The position numbers and the translations under genes are program-made. The notes beneath the pieces are model-generated. The model was not told where the DNA came from, ran no database searches, and was given only the letters and a program-made list of their open reading frames with translations. Positions 33,453 to 44,104 of a stretch of DNA of 64,000 nt are shown here, one piece after another; positions within the stretch are counted from its first letter, which is position 1; each line of letters begins with the position of its first letter. This DNA comes from Lampris incognitus (lineage: Eukaryota > Chordata > Actinopteri > Lampriformes > Lampridae), in NCBI RefSeq assembly GCF_029633865.1, contig NC_079222.1:29595265-29659264 (forward strand), given 5' to 3'.

Positions 33453-35055
33453 CCAGGCTCATGAGCAGTTAATGACCATGGAGCTATTGCGTCACGTATC
33501 TACCGCTGTCTTGCACCATACTGATGCTGGTGCTTACTGCACAGCGCTTTATCTTTATTATTGCCTTGCTTCATTCTATGAATAACTTTTTATTAATGCT
33601 AGTACTTATTTTAGCAAACGTTGCTGACCCGGACCCTCGTTGTTCAGAATGGCTGAGCGTTATTCTACACACCTGACAAATAAAGGCTGAACCTGGAAGT
33701 CTTTTCCCTTCCCCAACCCAACCTGCAAGAGATGCAGTCAGAGCAGATGATGTGTCATCACACAGTCTCTCCGCCACCATAGCACGGTCATGCATGACCA
33801 ACGACTTCTCATTTATCTTTAGCATATTAAATATTATATACATATTATATTGTATTATTATACATATTATATAATATATATATACCATTTATTAATATAT
33901 AATATTCAATATTTGTGCTTAGCACAAATCAATACTATTATAGTAACCTAGTGTGCAAAATTGGTAGTTTTCTCCAGGTAGACAGATGTCTATGCTGTAT
34001 ATCTCTCCGAGGGCTTCACATGATGCTGGGAAAATGGCTCCGTTTGAAACACCTATGAAATTGTTAAGAAAGAAAATATCGTGACAACACACTCCAACTA
34101 CTCAACTGCGTTTTTTTTGGGGGGGGGGGGTTGAACGCCTAGTATCCTACAATGTCTCTGAAACAAGTGCAGCCAGAGACATGTATACGTATAGGCACGA
34201 TGTCCTTCTTACAGGACCACTTCAATCCGAATATTGATCAAGTTTTCTGTTGGTAGTTGCGGAGAACATTTTAAATACAACAATGCCACAATGGGAAAGG
34301 TGTTTGTCTTCAATTCAGTGACAAATACACACTAACCCATGTTTGAAAGATATTGCAAGCTTTCATTTAAGTTTAAGAGTAGTTTGGGAAAGCGACTGCA
34401 CAAAAGGCAGGGGAACACAGGCCAGCTCAGCTTTGTTGGCCTCCACCCATGAAAACGTACAAAATGCAGATGTCCCCCTCCCTAACCATATGGGGTGGGA
34501 CGTCTGACTCCACCCAGCGTCATATCTCAGCACATCTGGCAGGCAGCAGCAAGGGGTTGTTGAATATTTCTGCCTTTGTAAGGCTGTAAATCTCACACTG
34601 TAAGTCTGACCGACGCAAAACTTGGTACACATTCACCATTTGTTCTACAGATATTCAACTTGGACTACAAAAGTCAACCTAGAGTGTGTTTTTATTGTGT
34701 GGCTATTTTGCATAATTACTAAAGCATTTTTTATTTAATAAGACTTGAGTTTTTCACCTATCTGCACCAAACCTGCATGGCACATAGATGGAGGAGCTTG
34801 TGATAGCTATATGTTGCAACTATTTTCCAGCAAAGCTGGATAAACAATATGGCCGCCATAAGTGAATACATTTTGCAACGTGCCTGGCTACAATTCAAAT
34901 AACGTTAATACAATCAACACAAAACTTGTTGGACAGAGGATAATAAACGTCTCTACAGTGGTATTTTCACATCCACCACTAAGGGTCGCTATAAAGCCAA
35001 ACAAAAAAAACTATCTTACAATCCTTACAAATTTCATGAAATTTGATACACTTCA
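33453..35055. other. No gene recognised; AT-rich stretch
   Basis: Includes a very AT-rich patch at 33825-33915 (tatataccatttattaatat type) and a poly-G run near 34125. The open frames at 33571-33888 and 34363-34632 carry no recognisable motif. Confidence 0.35.
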
Positions 35056-35112
35056 GTTAAATTAAATTCAATTAAATTCAATTAAATTCAGTTCAATTCA
35101 ATTCAGTTCATC
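35056..35112. repeat. (AATTAAATTC)n-like tandem repeat
   Basis: Ten-base units (attaaattca, then gttcaattca variants), of the kind found at LINE 3' tails. Confidence 0.75.
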
Positions 35113-35394
35113 TTAGTACAATGGAAAGAGGTCTGTGGGCTCTCGAATGTCACAAGCTTAAAACAAATACGTAATACTAAACAACAGAAACTAAAAACGA
35201 AACTACAAAGACTACATTAAATATGATATGTCTAACAATACAGGAAGCTGCGTATCAGTGTATAATACAATAAGAATAAATAATAAACAATAATATAATA
35301 ATAATATAATAATAAACAATAAGTGTACGATACAAGAAGTGTATAAGTGTAGCAGGCGAAGTGCAAATTGAGTCTATATTAAATAACAGTGTAA
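35113..35394. other. AT-rich spacer
   Basis: Contains taataaacaataatataata-type low-complexity sequence. Nothing coding seen. Confidence 0.4.
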
Positions 35395-36546
35395 ATGGCT
35401 TTGGTACAAAATAGAATACATGCACATATTAATATGACCATATTTGACCATATTACACCAATTCTTGCCCCCCTTCATTGGCTTCCTATCCATGTTAGAT
35501 CAGAATACAAGGTGCTTCTGCTGACTTATAAAATCCCACATGGGCTTGCCCCATCTTACCTGTCTGATCTCCTTAAACCTTACATGCCATCTCGAGCACT
35601 TCGTTCTCAAAATACAGGGCTCCTGTGTGTACCCAAAGTTAAAAAGAAGTCAGCTGGTGGCAGGGCCTTTTCCTATCGGGCTCCATTGTTGTGGAATAAC
35701 CTGCCTGCTGCCATAAGACAATCAGAGTCTGTTGAGTCCTTTAAATCCAAACTTAAAACTCATCTTTTTGCCTTAGTTTACAATTAGTTGCCTTTAAGTT
35801 GAGTGCTTCACAACCTGTACTGGATGGCGGGTTGGTTTTCTGTCTCAATGAATTTACCAACCGCTGTTCTGCCAACGAGATTATTGAGTATAGATTACAG
35901 AGTATAGATTATGACGAATTGATGACTTAATTGATTATGGCTAATGACTATTGCAAACTGTTCTCTTCTCTAACATGTCTTTTCTCTCTCTCTGAATGAT
36001 GTCTTCTCCTTTCTCTTTTTCTGTGTTTGAATGGTGTCATGTGAGTCTCTCTTGTGTGCATGTGCAGTCGGTTCTCCTCCCAGGTCTCCGTGGTGATGGT
36101 GGTCGCCATTTGGATGCTGCCTGCCCTTCCTCTCCTCACATTAGTTTTTCTTTTTTTACATGATGATGCTGGTGGCGTGGCTTGGGTCCTGGACTGCTCC
36201 GTTGGCATGTGGACACTGCTTGGCATCCTGTGCATCATGTTCTTCATAAATTTTATGTCCATTATAATTCTGTTATCCTCTTTCAATGTTGCATTGTGTA
36301 AACTGCGTGAACACAACATCCATTGCACGCTGTCCGTCTTGGGAGAGAGATCCCTCCTCTGTTGCTCTCCCTGAGGTTTCTTCCTATTTTTTCCCCCTGT
36401 TAAAGGTTTTTTTTAGGGAGTTGTTCCTTATCCGATGAGAGGGTCTAAGGACAGGATGTTGTGTTGCTGTTAAGCCCACTGAGGCAAATTTGTGATTTGT
36501 GATATTGGGCTATACAAATAAAATTGATTTGATTTGATTTGATTTG
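35395..36546 (+). mobile_element. Rex1-like LINE 3' end
   Basis: The ORF at 35395-35787 is an RT C-terminus (DHITPILAPLHWLPIHVRSE; then LWNNLPAAIRQSESVESFKS; end LKTHLFALVYN). A ~700-bp 3' UTR with gagggtctaaggacaggatg follows. The end is tgggctatacaaataaaatt followed by repeated gattt units. The same 3' UTR appears in reverse at 6978-8206 and as a short piece at 49385-49515. The hydrophobic frame at 36054-36374 lies inside this UTR and is not a gene. Confidence 0.8.
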
Positions 36547-37595
36547 AATATCAAGAGTTCAATAGCACATTGTACCCCTTGGTTCTGCTCAAACAATAGC
36601 CCAAACAATCCTTCTCTGCATAGTGACACCAACCGGAGGCTAACATGAACATACTGAGGTCAAAAGTAGGTGATATGAATATAAATTAGAATTAGTCTTG
36701 ACATGAAAAATAATAGATTTCCTTCTTTAAAGAAATGTCATGCATCAGAGATTCAAAATGTTTCAGTGAAGGTATAAATAAACAACTGAGCACACGAGCC
36801 TCGGGAATACACTCTTCTTCATTAGCACTGTGATCAAGTATGATACAAGAGGAAAAGGCACGTGTTCTGTTTTTATTTCCTCGCCAAGGTTCGAAGACAT
36901 TTTCTACCCAGAGCTTCCTCTGCATCTACACAAGGCCCAGGGACCCACAGACCTACTTGCTGCAATAATGACAATTCGAGTCACTTCGTAAACACCGATT
37001 TACGCTTTGACTACACAAAGTTCACATGTACGTTTCATCATGTGGCTACAGTGGACAGTAACACAATTTGATTTTCCTAGTAGGAATTTTAGGGTTGTGG
37101 CCAGTGGACCAGCTAAAGATTTAAATAATAAAGGTGACATGCAATGCAAATTTGTCTGATGTATTTAAAGGGATATTTCAAAAAAAAATATCGTAAAATA
37201 TTGTCCACATTTTATCGATTTTATTCATTATGAATACCTGTGATATAAGCACTTTATTGCATTATTTTTCAAATTCATGGAAGTTTTATTGATTTTTTAA
37301 AACACTTTTCTTGAGCGTGGACAGCAACTTGAATTATTCCCAAACACCTATACAGTCAGGCTGTTTATTGTGCATTACTTACAAGACTTAAAATAAAACA
37401 ACATAGAGACCGCAAACAGACCAGGGTCATAAAGAGGTAATGAAACTCTTCGTTTTCAGCCTGACTACACCATTACATCGAAATCAGGTAGAACGTGTAG
37501 GTTTTTGGTGGGGGAAGGGTTGCTACCAGTGTCTCACTTCTCAGTATCATTCTCACAACACTCTCGGCAACTGACATTTATTTGATGTAGAGAAC
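36547..37595. other. No gene recognised
   Basis: Unassigned sequence. Nothing convincing on either strand. Confidence 0.35.
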
Positions 37596-37599
37596 TTCT

Positions 37600-38075
37600 T
37601 TTCTCCACAATCTTCCTCAAAGGACACTACCAGAGCACCACAGAGATCTTTTGGGGTCGGACTTTGGCGACAGAAAGCAGACATGTCCCAGACGATCTGA
37701 GAAGTCTAGATGGTTCATATGTAGCAGAAGATCAGAAATGTATGTTGACCCTGAACCATTCAGTACTTTATAAACCAAGAACAAAGTTTTAAACTCAATT
37801 CTTTGATGGACAGGAAGCCAGTGTAACGACCTCAGAACTGGAGTGATGTGATCCACTTTTTTGTTCTTAGTAAGGACTTGAGCAGCAGAATTCTGAATCA
37901 GCTGAAGCTGTTTGATCCATTTTTTTTAGAAAGACCTGCAAAAACACTGTTTACAGTAGTCAGGTCGACTGAAGGACAAGGACCAGTTTTTCCAAATCCT
38001 GCTGAGACATAAATCCTTTAATTCTTGATACATTCTTCAGGTGGTAGTAGGCGGACTTTGTAGTTGCCTTACTAA
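37600..38075 (-). mobile_element. CR1/L2/Rex1-group LINE fragment
   Basis: The minus strand reads DHITPVLRSLHWLPVHQRIE and FKTLFLVYKVLNGSGSTYIS, the RT C-terminal block of this LINE group, in a decayed copy. Confidence 0.7.
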
Positions 38076-38079
38076 AAAA

Positions 38080-40187
38080 TGTTGTGATTCTTGAACATAG
38101 TTTCGATATGATTGGGTTGTGTGAAACATGCCTGAAACCAAATGTTTTCCTTCCCTTAAATGAAGCTTCCCCACACGACTATACTTATGCTCATGTAGCT
38201 CGGGGAAATAAACAAGGTGAGAGTGTTGACTTAATATCTAAATGTATTTTCAATCTGACTTCCAGACTTGAAATTAAAATCCAGTCTTTTGAGGCTATTT
38301 TTCTTGGCCCATCTCCCTCAGCCATGAATAGACTCGGCTCAGTCCAAATTGTGATACTTTATCGACCTCCTGGCTGTTACTCACTATTTCTTGAAGAATT
38401 TGGAGAATTTGTCTCAGGTCTTGTTACTCATTCTGATGAGATTCTAATTCTTGGTGATTTCAATATTCATCTGAATAAGGCTGCTGATCCTCTAAGGAAA
38501 CCCTTGCTGGCACTAGTTGATACTTTTGGGTTCGCTCAGTTTTTGTTCAAGAGTCGACTCATTGCAGTGGTAACACCCTTGATTTGGTTTTATCTAAAGG
38601 AATAGTTGTTTCTGATCTCAGTATCTTGCCAACCACGTATGCTGTGTCAGATCATTTTCTCATCAAATTTGAAGCACTCATCACATTGGTCCCTTTACTG
38701 TAGCTGCATTGCCAGCAGTTGCCCGAAGTCTTGGCTCCTTTCACTGTAGTGACTGACTCTGCTGAAAATTTCACTAGTGACTTAAATGTGGCCCTCTCTA
38801 GTCTCCTCGATTCAGTTGCACCTCTTACTACCAGAGCTAAGCAACTAAAGAGGTCTACGCCATGGTTTAACAAGGTTTTTTTTTAGCTATCGTGGCATGA
38901 GTGTTTATCGAAATACAAGTGTGCTTTATCTGCTGCAAAAGCAGCATATCTCTATCACTTAATCAATATTAATAAACATAACCCCAGATTTCTGTTTGAC
39001 ACTGTACCTAAACTTACTAAAAAGCAGCCATCTATTAGCTGCTCACCTTTCCCGGCCCACGAGTTTCTAGACCTTTTCTACAATAAGTTTGATGAGATCA
39101 AAAAACAAAATTAGTTCTTCAACTCCAGTTACTCCTGTAGATCCTGTCTTACCAACTTAATATCTATACAATGGTTCTGATAGTCCCTGTTATTGCAGAT
39201 TTTGAGACTATTTCTCTTGATACTTTAAGCTAGTGTCAGCTTCTAAACCAACTACTTGCCTACTTGATTCCTTACCAGCAAAACTTTTTGAAGACTTCTG
39301 TCCTTTCAGAGGACCTACAATGCTAGACATTGTTAATTTATAACTTACTACTGGCACTGTTCCCAGCAGTTTTAAGACAGCTGTGGTTAAACCTCTACTT
39401 AAAAAAAAACGCACATCGATCCAGGGTCTCTTAATAACTATCGACCAGTCTCTAGTCATCCATTCTTTTCTAAAGTACTAGAGACAGCTGTGTATCAACA
39501 ACTTTTGATCCATATAGAAGAAAACCATCTACATGAACATTTTCAATCGGCTTTAAGGCCCTGTCACTCCACTGAAACTGCTCTGACCAAAGTAGTGAAT
39601 GATCTTTTACTAGCTATGAACTCTTATTCCACTTCTGTGCTTCTCTTAGTGGACCTCAGTGCAGCCTTTGAAACCATTAGACAGATTAAATTGTAATTTT
39701 GGTGTCTCTGGCTTAGTGCGCTCTTGGCTTAAGCCTTACGTATCTGGAAGAACACATTGTGTCTGCTATAATAATATTACATCAAAGTTCTCTGATATGG
39801 TGTACCCCAGGGCTCAATTCTTGGCCCTCTATTTTTTTCTCTTCATATTTCTCTTTATACTTCTTGGCCAAATTATACGCAGTTATGGAATAAATTTTCA
39901 TTGCTATGCTGCTGACACTCAGCTGTATGTGCCTATAAGGGCTGATGATCATACTCAAATGATTAATTTAGAGGCCTGCTTGGCTGCTGTGAAAAACTGG
40001 ATGTCACTAAACATTCTGCTTTTAAATTCGAATAAAACCGAGATGCTGGTCATTAGCCCTGCTAGACACAGACACCAATTTGATTAAGTAATGATAACAA
40101 TCGACAACTCCGTGATTTCACAAAGTGTGGCAGCCAAAAACCTTTCTGTTACATTTAACCCCAGCCTTTCATTTGATAAGCACATTA
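38080..40187 (+). mobile_element. CR1/Rex1-group LINE (endonuclease + RT), decayed
   Basis: The endonuclease is at 38084-38605: DMIGLCETCLKPN, then IVILYRPPGCYS and ILILGDFNIHLNKAADPLRK. RT blocks follow: FQSALRPCHSTETALTKVVN and LLLVDLSAAFETI (39490-39696), then FHCYAADTQLYVP (catalytic box altered to AAD) and LLLNSNKTEMLVISPARHRH (39659-40087). Several stops and frameshifts occur between 38600 and 39500. It ends at 40187, where a gypsy-type element begins after a 13-bp direct duplication. Confidence 0.75.
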
Positions 40188-42199
40188 GATAAGCACATTA
40201 AAGATGATGACTCACCTCCTACGAGCACGCCCATGTACACCCCAGAGGACATCAGAGCTGTGCAGAAAGATGACATGTCTATATGGGAACTGATAACCTT
40301 AAAACAAAGAGGATGGAATCTTAATGATAAAGACAAGAGACAGATGGAACTAGAAACACAAAGACTGATACATGAGTGGAACAAACTCAGACTTGACAAG
40401 GGAATTCTGTACAGGCAGACAGAACAACATAAACAACTCGTTCTTCCCAAGATGCTCAAGACCACTGTACTAAAATACCTGCACAATGACATGGGACACA
40501 TTGGGGCTGACAAAGTCATCCACCTGGCGAGGCAGAGGTTTCATTGGCTATTCATGCAGCGAGAAATCGAAGATGATGTCATTTGCCAGTGCCAATGTAT
40601 CAAACAGAAGCGATCCACCATCCCAGAGAAAGCACCAATGGGCTCGATTACAACCAACAGTCCCTTTGAGCTCATTTCTGTTGATTACCTCCATCTCGAA
40701 CCAAGCCGAGGAGGTTATGAGTACATCTTAGTCCTGGTAGATCACTTCACACGATTTACACAAGCCTACCCGACCAAGAACAAGTCAGGAAAAACCGCAG
40801 CGGAGAAGATTTTCTATGACTTTATTCCACTCTTCGGGTACACTCAAAAGCTTCATCATGATCAAGGCCAGGAGTTTGAGAACAGACAATTCCAACGACT
40901 TCAGCAGCTGGCGGGGATTGTCCATTCTCTAACCACCCCCTATCACCCACAGGGGAACCCTGTTGAACGCCTAACTAGGACGCTTCTTCAGATCCTCCGC
41001 ACCCTGCAGGAGACAAAAAAGATGAGTGGAAAGATCACCTGCCAAACATGGCCCACGCTTACAATTGCACACGTCACGAAGCAACAGGCTACTCACCCTT
41101 CTTCCTCCTGTTTGGAAGAGCTCCGCGGTTGCCCATCGATTTGCTCTTTGATCACACACCTGAGCAGCAGGCACAGAACCTACAGGAATATGCATAGAAA
41201 TGGGCTTCTCGGATGCAGGAGGCATATAAGATTGCCTCGGAAAACAGCAAAAGGTGTTCAGCGAAAGGAAAAAACTACTATGCTCAAGGTGTCAAGGGAA
41301 TCATGCTTCAACCCGGTGATCATGTACTCGTCAGAAACATGTCTGAGAGAGGCGGTCCAGGCATATTGTGAGGAAAAGGTCCACCGCATGGTTGAAAGGC
41401 TGGGAGATGGTCCTGTGTATAGAGTTCAAGCAGAGACTGGGGACGGGACCCCCCATATGCCTCACCGTAACCTCCTCCTGCCAGTAAAAGATTTGCCAGT
41501 CGAGCAGGAACAGGACTGTCATGGACAAAAGAAACCACAAACACGGAGACAACAACAAACAAACGACAGAGAGACAGCAGAGGAGGACTCCAATGAGTCT
41601 GCGGAGGAGGAAGAATTCTCCTACAACTTCTGACATCTGCCTGTATACGAAAGGAAGACAGTCCGAGTTCCATCACTTCAGGTGGAGCAACACCGTCAGC
41701 TTAGAGCTGCAGCACCAGAATATCAGCCAATGTGTCAGGAGACTGAGTTTGGCGATGTGCAACAGCAAAATGTCCCTGCTGTAAGGCCAGAGTCAGTGCG
41801 ATTACCAACACCTACTAATATGCCATCGGCTGTGGAAGCTCAGGAACAACCTGAGGGGGATGATACTATGGACCATGGAACTCAAGGGGAACGTAGAATG
41901 GTGGTTGAATCTGTCTCAGAGTCTGGGGATGAGGAAGAGCCGCCCTTGAGAAGGTCTGCCTGGGAAGTAAGACCCAGAGGGATGTTTACATACGAACAGT
42001 TAGGGCAGCCCACCTACCACCCTTGGAGACTAGGAGCAAATGTAATGTTGACCTGTGGACATACAAGACGCAAAGCAGAAGACTTCAATGAACAAAAGAC
42101 ATGACATGACATTGACAAACATTGACCATGACGTTACAGGTAGACAGCTGACTTGTTTAGTTCTAGATGTCCGGAGACATCTCTGAAAGCAGGGGAGAG
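40188..42199 (+). mobile_element. Ty3/gypsy-type element, 3' half (integrase region), broken
   Basis: The frame at 40125-41633 carries an integrase. It has the HHCC zinc-binding block ([18 protein letters not shown], later [10 protein letters not shown]). The DDE core follows: D in [16 protein letters not shown] in [14 protein letters not shown], and E in [17 protein letters not shown] frameshift near 41030 disrupts the C-terminal half; the correct phase continues in another frame. The tail (41682-42104) is acidic. gag, protease and RT are absent because the 5' part is missing at the LINE junction. A polypurine tract (gcaggggagag) ends at 42199. Confidence 0.8.
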
Positions 42200-42426
42200 T
42201 GTAAGGGATTGAGAAATCGCCTTCATTAAAAGTTTAGAATAACCCCCCCCCTACTTTTTAGATTAAATACAACGTGGGTTTACACTACCAAGTCAGTAGG
42301 TGGCGCTGCAGCGCTTCTGGGGATCAGTACGAAAGAGAGCAAAGCTTCCTCAAGCCTGACCAGAAATAAACTGGCGCGAGCTTGAGTGACAACGTATTTT
42401 CATCGTGCCTCTCTTTTTGATTCACA
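42200..42426 (+). repeat. 3' LTR of the gypsy-type element
   Basis: Starts tgtaagggattgag directly after the polypurine tract. It contains an aataaa at about 42365 and plausibly ends gattcaca. The end is uncertain by a few bases. Confidence 0.6.
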
Positions 42427-42479
42427 GATCCACAGTGCTATTTAGCCTGCATGTGTATCATTTGCTGCCGCTCCGGATA

Positions 42480-42730
42480 TCCGCTAGGTCTGGAGCCGGT
42501 AACACTATTCCCTCCAGTTCTCCCTCCCCCCGAACAGGTGTCCCGGCTGACCAGAGGAGGCGATAGTGCAGCGACCAGGACACATACTCACGCCCAGCTT
42601 CCCACCCGCAGAGACGGCCAAATGTGTCTGTAGGGACGCCCGACCTAGCCGGAAGTAACACGGGGATACGAGCTGCCGATCCTTGTGTTGGTATGCGACG
42701 GAATAGACCACCACGCTACCCGGACGCCCC
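42480..42730 (-). mobile_element. SINE family B, head and middle
   Basis: Reversed family B from tccctccagttctccctccc to the head (caccacgctacccggacgcc). It shares the variant agctgccgatccttgtgttgg-like head and the same right flank with the copy at 47505-47936. Confidence 0.8.
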
Positions 42731-42763
42731 ATTAACAATATTTGTTGTAGTTATGATATAGTA
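42731..42763. repeat. Duplicated flank, copy 1 left part
   Basis: attaacaatatttgttgtag and following bases match 47931-47955. It continues at 46857 on the other side of the hAT element. Confidence 0.8.
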
Positions 42764-43124
42764 CAGTGGTTCTTAAGCTGGGTTCGATCGTTGAGTCACT
42801 CTCAGGGGTTCGGCAGGGGTCAAGACACACACAGTATAGCCCGGTTCACACTAGCAATGTCGGGCCGTTTTTGTCGGCGTCAAAAATTTGGCAACACACA
42901 ATTTCTCTTCGCCGTGTTAGATTACAAATATTTAGTTGCTTAGTAAAAATGTGTTACACAAAATAAATTCAGCCCACTCGTATTATTCGTGACGTCACGC
43001 TCCGCTTGGCCACATAGCCGCGGGAAGTCGTTTTACATAGGGGGTGCGGCTAAAAGTGGGACGAGATTTCGAAAATAACAGGAACATAATAGTAACCGGC
43101 AAAAAACCCTATTATCAATAATAG

Positions 43125-43259
43125 GGTAAACTACTAATAATACACGTTAGTCCCTAGCTAACGGGTCTGACCCTTTAGCCGAGCGGTTAGTGATGTCGCC
43201 TTGTGGTGCAATACACCCCGTATCGAATCCCGCACCGGGCAAGAAAATAACCGGTTACA
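43125..43259 (+). mobile_element. Solo LTR of the TRIM family (135 bp)
   Basis: Same length and end sequence as the LTRs of the element at 23867-24238. The first two bases are GG instead of TG. It keeps the A box tagccgagcgg and the B-box-like gtatcgaatcc. A perfect 4-bp duplication, atag, lies at 43121-43124 and 43260-43263. It arose by LTR-LTR recombination after insertion into the hAT element. Confidence 0.85.
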
Positions 43260-44104
43260 ATAGCAAACCATAGTGACAGTGGCATTTCAATTTGTGCACA
43301 AAATGTCCATATTTATAAAGAAAACTAATGTTGTGGCGGAGACCACATAGACACAGACAAATGATTCGCCATGTCATAGCAATGCTTTATCGCTCCGTGC
43401 CGAGCGATAAAAAAAACGCCAGCTCGTGGTGGACAAGCAGCTACTGTCAAGGGCGGACTGGCAATCTGGCAGTTCTGGCAAATGCCAGAAGGGCCGATGC
43501 ACTTTTGGGCCGCCGTTTGCTGAGTATTATTTATTTTTTTACGTAAAGAAATTAAACGCAGGCGGCTACACTGGCCTATCACACCGGCCCACTATATAGA
43601 ATGGGCCGGCCCACTTTCGTAGGGGGAGGGGGGGCTCCCCGCTTGTCAACTATATTGAATGGTGTTGGTGTGACGTGGAGAGCGCCCCCCCCCTCCCCAA
43701 GTGGATCGGCCCAGGTAGAGGTTATCGAGCTACAGTAACGTTAACAGTAGGCATAGGTTCTTGCTTGATATTGAACTTAAGGTAGGCTACTGTTAACACT
43801 CGATTTGGACGTCAGTATTCGTTCAACGTATAGAGTAGTCGCATTTTCCCCTCACTCCATTTCTCAACTCCGGCGAGAAATGTGAGCAAAAGTAATGGCG
43901 AAGTGAAGGTGTGAAGCGGGGGCTCTGCAGCCAGGACTGTACACCGTTCGCCAACAGGGGGTGCTGCAGCTGATCACGCCACATTGCTTGGCTTTGATAT
44001 CTGCGCTGCAGGGAACTTGGTGCGCTCAGTAGTCGACTTGTGGCTGTTGTGATTGTACATCATTTGTGATTTTCTTTTAATCTTCCATTCCCTTCATGCT
44101 AACT

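Noticed and set aside
36054..36374. Hydrophobic open frame resembling a membrane protein
   Set aside because: It lies within the 3' UTR of a Rex1-like LINE, and the same sequence recurs in reverse at 6978-8206.
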